64,000 nucleotides of DNA from Ecdyonurus torrentis (GCA_949318235.1 OX439127.1:6441034-6505033), one strand, 5' to 3'; positions 48,018-60,700 are shown, numbered from the stretch's first letter. Notes: a model not told the origin generated them from the letters alone. Program-made: numbers and translations.

Positions 48018-48335
48018 TATAGGGTGTATGCATTCATGTAATTCTCAACGCCATGTTGGATCACTCAATAACATGGACCGGCTAGGGAAAATAACACATT
48101 TTGCTATAGTTTTAAAATTCTAATGTAATCTTTTTGAGAGCATTGATGCTAATTATAGGTTAAATTAGTATATCAAGTATAATAATCTCAATATAAATAA
48201 TAACACAAAAATAAACCGATTTCCCAAAGAAAATATCTAAAACCAAAGTATGTTCTATGTGAAGCAATGTTGTTCATCGCTTTAGTATGGCGTCAAAGCG
48301 TATGCAGTATGACTTTGTGCGGATATTCTCTATCT
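48018..48335 (+). mobile_element. MITE family A, copy 10
   Basis: Starts TATAGGGTGTATGCATTCAT, includes CAACGCCATGTTGGATCACT and GCAATGTTGTTCATCGCTTT, and ends in a degraded right repeat (GTGCGGATATTCTCTA). Confidence 0.88.
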
Positions 48336-48367
48336 AGCAATGTACTAGTACAGTAGATTATTGAAGC

Positions 48368-48380
48368 CCCCCCCCCCTCA

Positions 48381-48408
<28 letters not shown>
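48368..48408. repeat. Poly(C) and (TC)n tract
   Basis: About eleven C followed by TCATCTCTCTCT repeats. Confidence 0.9.
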
Positions 48409-48412
<4 letters not shown>

Positions 48413-48534
48413 TCTAACACCATTATGAATTAAGATATAAAAAGAAAAATGTTTTACCCCATAAGCTTAATGTTAAATTAGCTGTTATTATTAGCTAGCT
48501 TATCTTCCCCCGCATGCAATACCGATAAGCTGCA

Positions 48535-48690
48535 TTGATGTTTATCCCACGGTAAGTATAAATTACGTAATTTATTATGCATTTATGTTATTACATAGCA
48601 TGAATGTTGATAAGTTAGAACAACATAAATACAACATATACATGATACAACATAATATTTATACTTAATTGTTAATATAGAAAAGTAGGT
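48535..48690. mobile_element. MITE family B, partial copy
   Basis: CACGGTAAGTATAAATTACG at the left, ATTTATGTTATTACATAGCA inside, then ACAACATAATATTTATAC. The right end is missing. Confidence 0.6.
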
Positions 48691-48777
48691 TTTTGTGTGC
48701 AAGACCATGTTTATAAAGAGCAGTAAGTATGTGAAAAATGATTGTTATAAAGGTCGGCAATGGACAATAGAAAACAT

Positions 48778-48816
48778 CCCGGCATTCACCATAACAGGCT
48801 GAGGAAACCGTGGAAA
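48778..48816 (-). mobile_element. SINE family 1, 40-bp fragment
   Basis: Reverse complement of the body block CCACGGTTTC...GTTATGGTGAATGCCGGG. Too short to show how it arose. The adjoining 48817-49010 is unassigned. Confidence 0.65.
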
Positions 48817-49489
48817 TACAGGGTGTTTGGCAAGGTAAATTGCCTCCTAAATTTGCAATCTAGCTTCTTGCCCTCGCCAGGCTTACGTAATGCTTGGACG
48901 GTGGCTGCGATTGAACCTTCAACCTGTTGCATGTGAGATGGACCATGAACGGCTATACACCACGAATACACTCTATCAACACTCACAAACAAACTAGTAG
49001 AAGCTTTAAAGACATCAATACATTAACCTATCATTATAAAATATATTAAAAAAATTAAACACATTATCAATATTAGACATGAACACGTTGATTAAATAAA
49101 TTCATTATACATAAGTTGGGGTTAGGTGTAAGAGTGGGCCAGACATATTGTCAGGCTTAAACCTCGCCCTTTCAAAAATTTGATTTTTTTTTCTATCTAA
49201 AATCTATACATTTTTTTAATAAAGACGATTATTTATTTATTTATTTATAAGAGTAGTTATGCTGTACATTTGAACTGTGTAGTTAATTAAGTTTCCAATA
49301 TTGCATAAATTATGTTGTTATGGCTAAATGTTGCTGCAATGGGTTAGCATTTATATATATGTATATTTATTGCATAAATATGCATAAGTTATGCATAATT
49401 TATTCTTGTGTCTTGCTTGACACTAATTAAAAAATAATAATAATAAAAAATAATAATAAAACGTAAAAATACAAGAACAGAAATTAATA

Positions 49490-49565
49490 CGTAATAATTA
49501 TGCTAGCGCAATCAGCTCAATGCAACAACATTTAAGCATAAAAACATAATTTATGCTATAGCTTA
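49490..49565. mobile_element. MITE family B, partial copy
   Basis: TACGTAATAATTATGCTAGCG followed by AACATAATTTATGCTAT, directly abutting a family-A MITE. Confidence 0.55.
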
Positions 49566-49793
49566 AATTTTGCCAGTTTAAAAATACTTTGCAATATTTT
49601 TGAGAGCATTGGTTCCGCTAATAGGTTGAATTAGTTTTTCAAGTATGTGAGAAAAATAATAATAATATGTACAAAAAAAAATTTTAAAAACTTTTTTTTT
49701 TTCAAAGAAAATAGCCAAAATTGCCAGCAATGTTATTAATTGCTCCAGTATGGCGTCCAAGCGCATTCAGTATCATGTTCATACACCCTATAA
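49566..49793 (+). mobile_element. MITE family A, 5'-truncated copy 11
   Basis: Begins in the core at TTTTGCCAGTTTAAAAATAC and ends TGTTCATACACCCTATA. It carries GCTCCAGTATGGCGTCCAAG. Confidence 0.85.
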
Positions 49794-50383
49794 CTTCCAG
49801 ACAGTAAAACATAAATATAAATTACAACCTGTATCGTTGCTTTTACATTATGAAAGCTTATTGAGATGCATATTATATTAATCAACACTGCAAGCTGCTA
49901 TGAATTGCATCTAACAAACGATCTTGTGTGCCTGAGTAAAGCTCTTTCTTTGTGCGTATATTTTGCAGACGATAATGGTGTTAGAATAGAGCTTGGTGTG
50001 CTTGTATGATAGCTAAGGAATTCAGGGCGGTGTCCTTCTATATGCGCTTTGACGTCATACTTGGTCAGATAGCAATAACAACTAAAGAAAAGAAAATGCT
50101 ACTTATTACTCACTATCTCACTAAAATTAGCAAATATTCTTTAATATCTATGTACAGTAGATTTTTGTACGTCAAATCTAAAATTACTTCAAAATATATA
50201 ATAAATACCTAAGAAAAAAAATAAAATTATAAAATTGCAATCATTTCTCTGTAAAAATGACCAAAAGCGAAGTTTGTCTTTTACACGGAAAGAAAAGATT
50301 ACGCAATTTATGCTATATTAATGTCATTATAGCATAGCATAAACATTGCTAAAATAGAAAAACTGAAATATACTGTTAGTAGT

Positions 50384-50735
<352 letters not shown>

Positions 50736-50750
50736 TTATGCCATTAGTAT

Positions 50751-51097
50751 TTAAGTTATGCAGTTTAACACATATTATGCTATATCAAATATATTGTACT
50801 GAAAACGAGCCAGCATAATTATTGCGTATTTATTTTTATCCGTGTTTTAGGCAATGTGACTATGTGCTCAATCAAGCACGGCGCTAGTGCGCAATTTAAT
50901 GCAACCACACTACTGATAATAGTGTGAAATCTTTATAGAATGCTCAAAGATACTTCGAAAGGGGGGAGAGGGAGAGAGACAGAGACAGAGACAGAGACAG
51001 AGACAGAGACAGAGACAGAGACAGAGACAGAGACAGAGACAGAGACAGAGACAGAGACAGAGACAGAGACAGAGACAGAGAAAAGAGAGAGAGAGAG

Positions 51098-51133
<36 letters not shown>

Positions 51134-51150
51134 AGGGGCAACAAATGCTT
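50751..51150 (+). repeat. Tandem duplication unit 2
   Basis: Same block order as unit 1: GTTATGCAGTTTAACACA, CAAATATATTGTACTG, CGGCGCTAGTGCGCAATTTA and GATAATAGTGTGAAAT. The microsatellite differs in repeat type. Confidence 0.85.
50975..51080. repeat. (GACAGA)n hexanucleotide microsatellite
   Basis: About 17 tandem AGACAG units, followed by (GA)n to 51130. Confidence 0.97.
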
Positions 51151-51302
51151 GATTTTAGCAAGAAAAATTATATAAAAATTTAATAATGTAGTAAAATAAT
51201 GTTATGATAATGCAATATCGGTAACTAACCAGATGCGCAAGAGAAAACAGAATCGAAATTTAATTTTTAGTATCTTTATTTGAGTATATGAAACCATGTT
51301 TC

Positions 51303-51306
<4 letters not shown>

Positions 51307-51338
<32 letters not shown>
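51307..51338. repeat. Poly(T) tract
   Basis: About 32 T, no adjacent retroelement motif recognised. Confidence 0.9.
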
Positions 51339-51341
<3 letters not shown>

Positions 51342-51594
51342 GGGAAAGACTGCAGTTACATCATTCAGTAATTTAATGCTTAATTTATTAAAACACTTTT
51401 CTTAGGTCAATAAAAGTTATAATAATAAAAAATGGGTAATTTTTTACCATAGCAATAAAAAAAAAATAATAATGAAACACATATTGTAATAAATAAAAAA
51501 AAAATTAGAAAACTTAGGACGAAAATATCAGGAATACTGTAAGCAAACTTATCTTAGAAAATGTTTAGAATTGTTCATCAACGATAACGTCGTG

Positions 51595-51805
51595 TACAAA
51601 AATAATTACGTAATAATTATGCTAGCTCATTTTGATGCCAATTTTCTCAATATAACATAGTCTATGCTATATACTGCATATAAATATGTAACAATATCAT
51701 AAATATTGTGTTGTACAGCATAATTATTATTGATATTCTAATTCAGCATCATTTATGCTATAATGACATAAATGCAACATATTACGTATGTTATTCTTTG
51801 TACTA
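51595..51805. mobile_element. MITE family B, near-complete copy
   Basis: Starts GTGTACAAAAATAATTACG and AATTATGCTAGCTCATTTTG, then TAACATAGTCTATGCTATA, and ends in ATGACATAAATGCAACATAT. Confidence 0.7.
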
Positions 51806-51809
51806 AAGA

Positions 51810-53015
51810 TATAAAGAAAGGAAATATTGCATGAAAGAGAGCAATCAATACTAGTCCACGTGGAGTACTAGAAACGTCAATAGAGCTCATTTTAGCATGC
51901 ATTATATTACTAAAAGCAACCATAAGTGAAATAATATTTTCACCACGCAGTTCAAGAGAGTATAAAGTTTTCTGCACAGTAAATGTATTCACATTTTTTT
52001 TTATCGTTGTTTTTCAAGTAAGCAAAATACGCACAAAGATTATTATTTTTTATTAAAAGAAGTTAATGAGAATTTTTTTTATAGTAATAAATAAAACAAG
52101 GAAAACTATAAGATAAATAAAATATAATAAACTTTGATGTTTATACAGCATGGATAGTATATGATTATATTTTATTTCTCGGAATTTTGTATTTGTAAGA
52201 ACCAAGATGCTAAGTAGTAAGTACACAGAATTGTGATAATATTTTACATTCAAAACTAGAACTGAATATTGCTATGTTATTATGAGGCAATCACGCGGTG
52301 AGTATAAATGGTGCAATATATTATTACATTGTTTATCATTATTAGCTCACATCCTTGGTATATTATTTCATATTATATTGGTTGCATATTCCATATTTGT
52401 AATCAGCAAGCAGTGCTCATGTGAAAGCTATTATAATAAAAATATAACAATTTGAAGCAAAAAGAAAAAAATCCACATTTTCTTATAAGAAAAAACACAA
52501 AATATTAAGCATATATGTAATTCTATTCTTTAGCGCTTTTTTTTTTTTTTTTTTTTTTTGAGAAAACTACTGCACCAAGGCACAAAATTAATTAATTGAT
52601 CAATAAAGGGACGCTGCACACACTTTAAAGTGTTTAAACCTTAAAGAAAGTTTTATTTTCTTTGACCGATAGCCACCATTATGTAAATTTATATTATAGC
52701 GCACTGGAGCTTTGTAACGTGAAAATAACATTAAGATTTTGTAGCTTAACTTTAGTAATATTTTGTCACAGCGAAAATATATGGGGACATTTTAATTTAT
52801 ATTTAGGAATCAAATGTTTGATTGATTTTCTATATAAGGTAAAATTTTATAATGTTCTCCTGTAGATCAGACAAATTTGTGGTCATTTCTGTAGCGCAGG
52901 TTGCCTATATCTGAAATTTAAGGTACACACCTGAGTTAATTGAAATTTTATATTACAAAAGCAAAGTAAAAAAAAAAAAAAAAAAATCACTCAATGTTTT
53001 TGACGTAAAAAAAAC
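51810..53015. other. Unassigned AT-rich sequence
   Basis: No gene found. It includes a poly(T) tract at 52539-52559 and a poly(A) tract near 52969-52986. Short open frames have no recognisable motif. Confidence 0.4.
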
Positions 53016-53020
53016 TTACA

Positions 53021-53243
53021 CACGGAAGTATAAATTACGTAATTTATGCTGCATTTATGTCATTAAAGAATAAATTATGCTAAATTTGAACAAAGTTAAT
53101 AATTATGCTGTACAACTTAATATTTATGCTATATATCATAATTTTTATGCAGTAATTAAGCATAAATTATGCTGTATTGAGCAAATTGTGCTGAAAATGA
53201 TCTAGCATAAATATTACGTATTTATTTTATTTATTTTTGTCTG
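53021..53243. mobile_element. MITE family B, complete copy
   Basis: ACACGGAAGTATAAATTACG at the left and TTATTTATTTTTGTCTGTG at the right are inverted ends. The interior is a succession of AATTATGCT / AGCATAAAT motifs with GAGCAAATTGTGCTGAAA. It best defines the family at about 220 bp. Confidence 0.8.
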
Positions 53244-53270
53244 TGCATAATACCATAGTATAAGTATTAT

Positions 53271-53565
53271 ATAGGGTGTATAGTATGCATTCATTTTAAA
53301 GTCGATGCCATGTTGGATAACTCAATAACTCAAAGGAAAATATCACATTTTGCCAGTTTAAAAACACTATGCATTATTTTTTAGAGCATTGTTGCTGTAA
53401 ATATGTTGAATTAGTATTTCTAGTATGTGAGAAATAAAAAATAAAATTAACAAAAATTTAACATATCTCTCAAAGAAAATTGTCTAAAACCAAGATTGTC
53501 CTATGCTCAGCAATGTTGTTCACTACTCCAGTTTGGCCTCCAGTATGGCCTCCAGTATGGAGAGA
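53271..53565 (+). mobile_element. MITE family A, copy 12, right end lost
   Basis: Starts TATAGGGTGTATAGTATGCA, has GTCGATGCCATGTTGGATAA and AATGTTGTTCACTACTCCAG, and ends in a small tandem of CCTCCAGTATGG replacing the right terminal repeat. Confidence 0.85.
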
Positions 53566-53695
53566 AAAAATAAAAGAGGAAATTTTGTTTACCACATTTT
53601 TACCTCTTACTGTCTTGAGAGACCATACTGAAAGACTTTATTGATTGCCTCTAAAAAAAAAAAAAAAAAAAAATGTAGTAAAAAATAGAAACAAA

Positions 53696-54172
53696 ACCGG
53701 CCCTGTGGCGCAGTGGTTAGCATGCTTGTTTTCCATGCCGTCGGCCAGCGGTCGATACCTGCAGAGGAACTTTTCATGAAGAGTCACCTGTGCTTGGTGT
53801 GGAATGTTGGTTCGCGGTGTGGCTTGACTTGTGTGTATGCTACTGAGTTGCAGAAGTAGGCCATAGGCATCCAAGGTAATACTTGGATGTCGGCTGTCCA
53901 CGCATGCATTTTTCTGTGTTTTACTGCATGCACCACCCTGTCGAATGACTGGGCAGTTCCTAACTATAGGCCACAGCCGCTACCTTCCAATCCTTTCTAC
54001 CAACACTCTACCTCTTCCTTCTACATCCTTTCATCCCTCAAAGGGTAGATCAGGTTTAACATGGGCGCTTGCGCCTTTCCTGGCTACCTTCTGTCACTGC
54101 TCAACGGTCCTCTCGAATACGGGGGCTTAGTAAGACATACAGTAAAACAAGAAAAAAAAAAAAAAAAAAAAC
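53696..54172 (+). mobile_element. SINE family 3 (tRNA-derived) with poly(A) tail
   Basis: The head GGCCCTGTGGCGCAGTGGTT carries an A box (TGGCGCAGTGG) and GCGGTCGATACCTGC as a degenerate B box. A long body follows (TGAAGAGTCACCTGTGCTTG, GCATGCACCACCCTGTCG, CTCAAAGGGTAGATCAGG, GGCTTAGTAAGACATACAG). It ends in a poly(A) of about 19 (54152-54170). It shows no similarity to SINE families 1 or 2 outside the tRNA-like part. No clear target duplication. Confidence 0.8.
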
Positions 54173-54174
54173 TT

Positions 54175-55240
54175 TAAAGGGTTACAGACTCTAGATCCAG
54201 ATACTGGATGAGAGACGTTTTCCCACAATCCGTCTCACTTACTTTTTAGTTTGAATTATTTAACTTTTAATTATTCGTTTTTAAATAGTTTATTTTATTT
54301 TTATTGTTATTTTAATAGTAAAGTTATTAATTTTGAATTGAAAAATAAAACTGGAAATATGTTATATATAAAATATAATATGCAAAAAAAAAAAAATTAT
54401 AATAATAATAAAATAAAAAATCATAAAAATTGCAGTTGAAACCTATCAGGACAGGCGCATCCTCAAAAATTTCTATTACATTAATTTTGATCAACCATTA
54501 ATTGATTCATTGATTCATCGGTTCATTCATTCATTTATTCGTTTATATTCAATTGATCATTTCTTTTACTGAATAATTTGTTAATGTTTGCGGACTGGAA
54601 CAAAAAAAAAAAAAAAAAAAAAAACATACACATTTAAGTTTTCACTCTCTCTCTCTCTCTACTTGGCTCAGCATATTAGAAATTAGTCAAAACTTGGATG
54701 ATAAAACTATAATATAATTGAGTAGTTCTGCTAAAACCTCAATTTTGATCAAAGTTAGCTATATAATATTGTATTTAAATGGATCCATTTTTTTTCAATA
54801 TAATTTTAATATTAAAAACATTACTTTTTAAATTGACTATAAAAAAAATAATAAAACACACAAAAAATAAAATAGTGCACATATAAAACAGTTACTTCAA
54901 AATGAAAATAATATATTTTAAAAATCAATTAAATCCAATCTAGCGTCTTCAGTCCACGGCTTTTTCAAAAAATTATTTCAGTCGTTTTTTTTAACCTCGT
55001 TTTTGTATGGCTTTCATAATGACAAAAATGTTTTTCTTTTGTCAAAAACGTTGTCTAACTTTTGTGGACCCTCTACTCACTCTAGAATGCTCAAAATAGC
55101 TTGAAAAATCGCGTAAATTAAGGAGTTTTTATTGGTTTATTATTTTTATTTTTATCTTAATTTGTTGCATTAAATTATCTGACGTCCCCCGTATTGTAAA
55201 CTAGTATCTTCTATAAATATAATTTTGATCAACTGATAAG
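54175..55240. other. Unassigned AT-rich sequence
   Basis: Short (ATTC)n-like tract near 54518-54535, poly(A) at 54602-54623, and a short (CT)n at 54645-54660. No gene. Confidence 0.4.
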
Positions 55241-55586
55241 CTCCCAGTAAACATCCGGACACTGAAGACAGTCTTGAAGACAGACCCCGATACGTCTGTA
55301 ATATGTAACCATATGTCTTTGGCCTTATTTGTATAAAACAAATAAATTTTTGTCCATAAAAGTAACATGAGAGTATTGCTTAGCATTTTGTCTATCTTAT
55401 TGGTGCAAAAAAAAATAATTTTAAAAAACTTTAGAAAAGTTGTGACGTCTTTCAACAAGACGTTAATGGGGCATATAGAAAACGTTGAAAAATTATGTTT
55501 AAATAAAATAAAAAAAAGTTACACTAAATATAAAAATGTTATATTTTTACATTTGAAAATAATGATTTTAATAAATTTCCTGCATT

Positions 55587-55802
55587 AAAGTCAACTGAAC
55601 ATTAATACGTCTCTGATTTGACCCTTTTGGGACAAATCAAAGACGTATGTTTTAAACTTTGTAAAATTTAAAATAAATTATTAGGGCAGAAGATCTTTTG
55701 CCCAATACCTTTTCATTTTGAATTTTACAAAAGTTAAAAACCTATGTCTTTGATTTGTCCCAAAAGGGTCAAATCAGAGACATATTAATGTTCAGTTTAC
55801 CT
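55587..55802. repeat. Palindromic element with AGACGT motifs
   Basis: ACTGAACATTAATACGTCTC at the left is mirrored by GAGACATATTAATGTTCAGT at the right. Inside, CTGATTTGACCCTTTTGGGA with CAAATCAAAGACGTA is itself a hairpin and recurs inverted. Axis near 55700. Confidence 0.85.
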
Positions 55803-56039
55803 ATAATGCAGCAAATTTACTTAAATCATTAAAAGCGTATGCTACACATTTTTAATCATTTAAAAAAAAAAAAAAAAAAAAACTCTCTTATAAAAGAACT
55901 TAATGTGGACCGATCAAAGACGTTTGGAAAAAAAAAGCGTTAAAGAAGACTAAAAATTAAATTTTTAAAAAATGCTACGGGTGGCCCTATGATTTAAATG
56001 AGCAAAAGGCTCGGAACCAGTAATTTGGTTTAATCTTCT

Positions 56040-57515
56040 CCAAAAAATTATATTTGTTGTTTTTAGCATAAAATCTGAAATTTTGACAGGAGTTTGTTTA
56101 ACGTCACTTTTGATCACAAATGCGACGAAACGAACATTTTGAAACCGTATATCTGCTAAACTAAAAGAGGCAGAGCACATTTAATTTTTTTTCTGTAATA
56201 TATAGACAGTACTGGATTTTTTTCATGAAAAATATTGGTCCCAGCTATTATTGATTTTCTAGGAAAAATCGACCAAAATTGGATATCAGCGTTTTTTTCG
56301 TTTTGAATCGAACCCTGTGACGTCACAAGTAAAAATAAAAATAATAACTTTTTAAGTTTTCTGAAGAGCTGAATATAGTTGCAACCCCTTGGCACAATAA
56401 TTTCCTCAGTTTCGATTTTTTTTTATTTTTAACGATTTTTTTAAGTTGACAACATTTTTAAAAATCCCGATTTTGAGTCCCGATTTTTTCTATTCCGCTT
56501 AACTTAAAATTCAATGTATTTATACTAAGATGGATTTTTAGCATCTTAGCTCACTTTCTATATGAAAAACTTGATGGCTTCTAACTCGTGAGTATTTTCA
56601 AATGACGTAAGAAAAATCTAAAATATCGACTATGGTTACAGTTCAAAAAATCGATAAAAATCGGGTCACTCAAAGTATAGTTTTTTGAGCTCCTTAATGC
56701 ATGGGATGAATTTTGGTATATAAAAAAAGTGGTCGATTTTTGGAAATTTGCACTAGGACTTCACCTCTGAAGAGTGGATGTATGGAAATCGCGGTTAAGT
56801 CCAGGTGCAAATTTCGAAAAATCGACCATTTTTTTATACACCAAAATTCATCCCATGCATTGAGGAGCTCAAAAAACTATACTTTGAGTGACCCGATTTT
56901 TATCGATTTTTTTAACTGTAACCATAGTCGATATTTTAGTTTTTTCTTACGTCATTTAAAAATACTCAAAAGTTAGAAGCCATCAAGTTTTTCATATAGA
57001 AAGTGAGCTAAGATGCTAAAAATCCATCTTAGTATAAATACATTGAATTTTAAGTTGAGCGGAATAGAAAAAATCGGGACTCAAAATCGGGATTTTTAAA
57101 AATGTTGTCAACTTGAAAAAATCGTTAAAAATAAAAAATTATCGAAACTAAAAAAAATAACTATGCAAAATTGTTACAATTATAGTCAACTCTTCATACA
57201 CTTTAAAAACTTAATATTTTGATTTTTATTCGTGACGTCACAGAGTTCGTTTCAAAATGAAAAAAAAAAAAAAAAAAAAAAAAAAACTATTATTGAATAT
57301 TGGTAGATTTTTCCTAGAAAATCGATAATAGCTCAGACCGATATTTTTTCTGGAAGGTATCCAGTATTGTTTATGTATTACCTTAAAAAAAATGTAGTCT
57401 GACGCTTTATTGTTTGCCAGATTTGCGGTTTCAAAATGTTGCTCCGTCATTATATAGTATAAAAAATGACGTTTAAAGTTTAAACATACTTCCGCTAAAA
57501 TTTCATATTTTGCCA
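56040..57515. mobile_element. Foldback element family F, copy 2
   Basis: Axis near 56785. Both arms carry AATCCCGATTTTGAGTCCCG, ATCGACTATGGTTACAG and CCCATGCAT in opposite directions, and both are homologous to the arms of 36245-38400. There is no nested CCCAGTAAACC element here, but the right arm has a poly(A) tract (57259-57286). The junction near the axis carries a diverged loop AGAGTGGATGTATGGAAAT. No coding sequence. Confidence 0.88.
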
Positions 57516-57865
57516 AAATTATCAAAATTATTTATATTATTATGGAGTATATTTATTAATTCTGATTGGAGGTTTTCAAAATAGACAGAAGCTATTAGGT
57601 TTGAAGTCAAAATTAACTTAATTTTCTCAAAAAGTTTTGCAAAAAAAAAAAAAAAAAAATCAAAGAAAATTAAAGAAAGGAAGAAAATTAAAGGAAAGGA
57701 AAAAAAGAATATTTTAATGCCAAAAAACTGTAATAAAACTAGAAAAGACCACACACAAAACGTGGAGTTCATTTTGCGTGCGGAAGTTAAATATATTGAC
57801 TGATCGCGCTAATAGTCGGCCTAAAAACAGTTATTCCTTTTTTATTATATATAGTCAAAATATAT

Positions 57866-58206
57866 AGGGTGTATATGCATGTTGAAGTCGACGCCTTGAT
57901 GTTGGATAACTCGAATAACATATGGGGAATAATATAGGACAGTAAAATAATTTTGCCAGTTTAAAACCACTTTGCAATATTTATGAGAGTTGAGAGTATT
58001 GCATGCTGTAAATATATTATTATGTTAAATTTATCTCAAGTTTGTGAGAGAAAATAACGCAATAACAAAATAAATCAACTGATTTCGCAAAGAAAATTAG
58101 CTTAATGAAGTTTGTCCTATGCTGAGCAATGTTAATTATTCACTACTCCAGTATGGCCTCCAAGCGCAATAAATATGACGTCATCCGCGCATACACGCCT
58201 ATTATT
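57866..58206 (+). mobile_element. MITE family A, copy 13
   Basis: Starts TATAGGGTGTATATGCATGT and ends TCCGCGCATACACGCCTATT, with GTCGACGCCTTGATGTTGGA and GTTTGTCCTATGCTGAGCAA. Both ends are present with small insertions. Confidence 0.92.
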
Positions 58207-58439
58207 GTTTCGGCAGAAAAAAGAATAAAAGTTTTATCAATTTTTCATGGTTTCTTTACAACCATTTGTGATGCGTGTAGTACGTGGCAATACCATAATA
58301 TAAAAGTCAAATTACATTTCTACAATGTAAAAAACAAATTAATAATTATGTGAAACAGTTACTGAAATTGTTGTCATTCAAAAACTGCTTGTCGAAGCAA
58401 TAATATATGATTGTCTGACAGAAAAATCTGTTTTCGCGG

Positions 58440-58740
58440 CTACATTTGAGTTAAAGTATTGACGTCACATATGTTAGCCAATCACAAACTCGCGTTTTAT
58501 GCCGCTGTTTATGCCGTGCAGCCAATCACATAAGCGTGCGCATTGCCTTTTATGCCGCACCGCAGCGACGGCGCCGACGGCAGCATCAGGGCAGAATGCC
58601 GCCAGCCGCCGGGTTGGGTTTACCCCGCTCTCTCCCACTTCCTGCTTCCTGCTAATCCTGCTCATCCGGGGATTGTCATTGTGAAGGAAATGTTGTGTGT
58701 GCAGTGTTTGTAACGTTTCATGGTCCATATTATTACTAAT
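58440..58740 (+). promoter_or_regulatory. GC-rich promoter-like island with CRE, two CCAAT boxes and ETS-like sites
   Basis: A GC-rich, CpG-containing stretch in AT-rich surroundings. A perfect CRE palindrome TGACGTCA lies at 58460-58467. Two AGCCAATCACA boxes (NF-Y type) at 58476 and 58520 head two tandem units of about 44 bp, each ending in a TTTTATGCCGC-type block. Downstream are CACTTCCTGCTTCCTGC (58636-58652, ETS-like) and a donor-like CCG/GTAAGA at 58922. It looks like the start of a plus-strand transcription unit. Both strands have 61-84 codon open frames here, which GC-rich sequence favours; neither shows a known domain. Confidence 0.5.
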
Positions 58741-59044
58741 TATTATGGTATTTACTACAGCTACGGTGTCGTAATTAATGGTAAGTAATTAACTGTAGAC
58801 GTTCCAGATATTAATAAGATATAAAAGTTGTTAATGGAACGTTTTTTGTGGTTTTATGAGGAAAAAACAAACGGCACAAAAGCTAACAAAGAGGGACGCC
58901 TGACTTGGACTCTTTCTTCCGGTAAGACTTTTCTTGGGAACGGATGATGGATCAGTGATGGATATAGCGTTTTTTGTAAGTTTTGAACACTTATAATCTA
59001 TTAAAATACTTACTTGTGAAATAGTACGTATATTATGATGTATA

Positions 59045-59535
59045 TATTAACAATGGAGGTTACCGGTTTAGCGCGTGGGGAATGCTAAGGGGTCCCCTAA
59101 TTTAACATTACGCTTATGAGGAAAAACACGTTATTAATTGTCATTTTTGAGAAAACTACTCCACGGATTTCGGAGAAATTTAAATGAGTAATACTGGACA
59201 TACTTTTACGTGCTTTAAGTCATATAGTCATTTTTAAGCGTTTTTTTTTAAACCGATAACCTCCATTACATTGTGGTTTGGAGGTATGTATATGATGCAA
59301 AAAAAAAAATGGTTTTGCAATAACTATAATGGAAGTTATTGGTACAGCATAAGAGTATAATTGTATGGGGCTTATATGCCCCATATATGTACAAACAATG
59401 CGCAAAACTCCGTTAAAATACATGTTAATTTCTATGTATATGCATATCATGGACTTAAATATTTAGTAAAAGATATTGTACATACGCAATTTAAAGATAA
59501 TTTTCCGTTGCCGATAACTTCCATTGTTAGCATTA
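59045..59535. repeat. Inverted-repeat element with AATGGAGGTTACCGG ends
   Basis: TTAACAATGGAGGTTACCGG at 59046 is mirrored by CCGATAACTTCCATTGTTAG at 59510. Two inner copies (ACCGATAACCTCCATTACA at 59255, AATGGAAGTTATTGGTACA at 59328) form a further inverted pair around a poly(A), and GGGGCTTATATGCCCC at 59367 is a short perfect hairpin. Confidence 0.65.
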
Positions 59536-59587
59536 GAAAAAAAAAAAAAAAAAGAGAAGAAGAAAAATATTAATTTTTAGACATTAA

Positions 59588-59917
59588 GGGAGTAGGGTAC
59601 CGAATTTATATCTCAAAAACTAGTAGTGATTTGTGTCTAAATTTGGTGTCATTTTGTAGCTAACAATCACACCTAGCCGTGATAAAAATATCATGAAAAT
59701 TGACCGTCCCGAAAAAAATAAAAAAATAATTGAAATTAACATTGGGCCATATAGGCTTAAAATGTCAAAAAATCATATAAAATTAATTTGCATGATGACC
59801 CCCCAAAATTTTTATACATTTCAAATTGCCTTAAGCTGATGTGCCATTGCGCAAAATTTTAGAGTTTTTTGACGAGAGAAGTTTGAGTGTAATGGCCGAC
59901 GTCAATACCCTACACCC
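59588..59917. mobile_element. Non-autonomous element with TTAA target duplication, copy 2
   Basis: Ends GGGAGTAGGGTACCGA and, reversed, GGGTGTAGGGTATTGACG; TTAA at 59584-59587 and 59918-59921. Homologous throughout to 17300-17601 (CACACCTAGCCGTGATAAAA, AATCATATAAAATTAATTTG). Confidence 0.8.
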
Positions 59918-60382
59918 TTAATGTTTATATGCATGGTACCTAACAAATAAATTGTTATTTTTGTGCTTACTTACTTTTTTTTTTCTTGTTTGTATACTTT
60001 TTGTATATATTTATGACTTGAACTTCATAAGAATGAAAGAATTAAACTGCGCATGCCTAAAAAAAGTTTCAGTCTCAAGCGACTCACTTATATCCCCGGC
60101 TCAAAAAACAAGACGAACCAATGAATGTGTCGTATTTTGTTGGTCATGAGCCAATTACTGTTATATTAAGATTCACTTTCCTTTACAGAACGAGATGATG
60201 TTATCATCACACTTCAATATTTCTCTCTGTCTAAAACCCACACACACATATATTCTCACGTCTTTCATGTAAAAGCTGCATAGTATAATATATTGTTAGG
60301 AAAAAAATTATAATTTGAATAGTCGGTGCATGATATGTATATATCTGTGTATATACTGTCTTAATGTGCTTTATTATTATTT

Positions 60383-60575
60383 CAGATAATATTGGTGTAG
60401 TCCGAGGGTAATATTATGGCTGTACACGCACACATATGTACCACTGCAAGAAGGATAAAACCCGCAGGACTTCACTGCAATATTAAGTATAGTGTTTTGC
60501 AGGTGATAATGATGTCCGAGGGTTATATTATTATAGTGTACTGTACATACCCATGTACCACTCTAGCAACTAGTC
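60383..60575 (+). repeat. Diverged tandem pair upstream of the exon-like array
   Basis: ATAATATTGGTGTAGTCCGAGG at 60387 and GTGATAATGATGTCCGAGG at 60503 head two similar segments that share TGTACAC/TGTACTGTAC and ATGTACCACT. Each is preceded by an acceptor-like sequence (TTATTTCAG, TGTTTTGCAG). The pair may be an older, diverged part of the same array. Confidence 0.55.
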
Positions 60576-60598
60576 TAACTCTCTATTTCTCTCTCACT

Positions 60599-60700
60599 CA
60601 CTCATATATGCATATGTTGTAATGTTATTACAGTTTCCACTGCTGGACATTGCCAGGATTCATGACGTATAGGAGACGTAACGTGAGTGATAGCAGAAGA

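Noticed and set aside
53638..54130. Open frames of 87 (minus) and 61 (plus) codons
   Set aside because: Both lie within SINE family 3.
58474..58728. 84-codon minus-strand frame in the GC-rich island
   Set aside because: Overlaps a 61-codon plus-strand frame; GC-rich sequence has few stops, and promoter-like motifs explain the region better. Coding is not excluded but unsupported.
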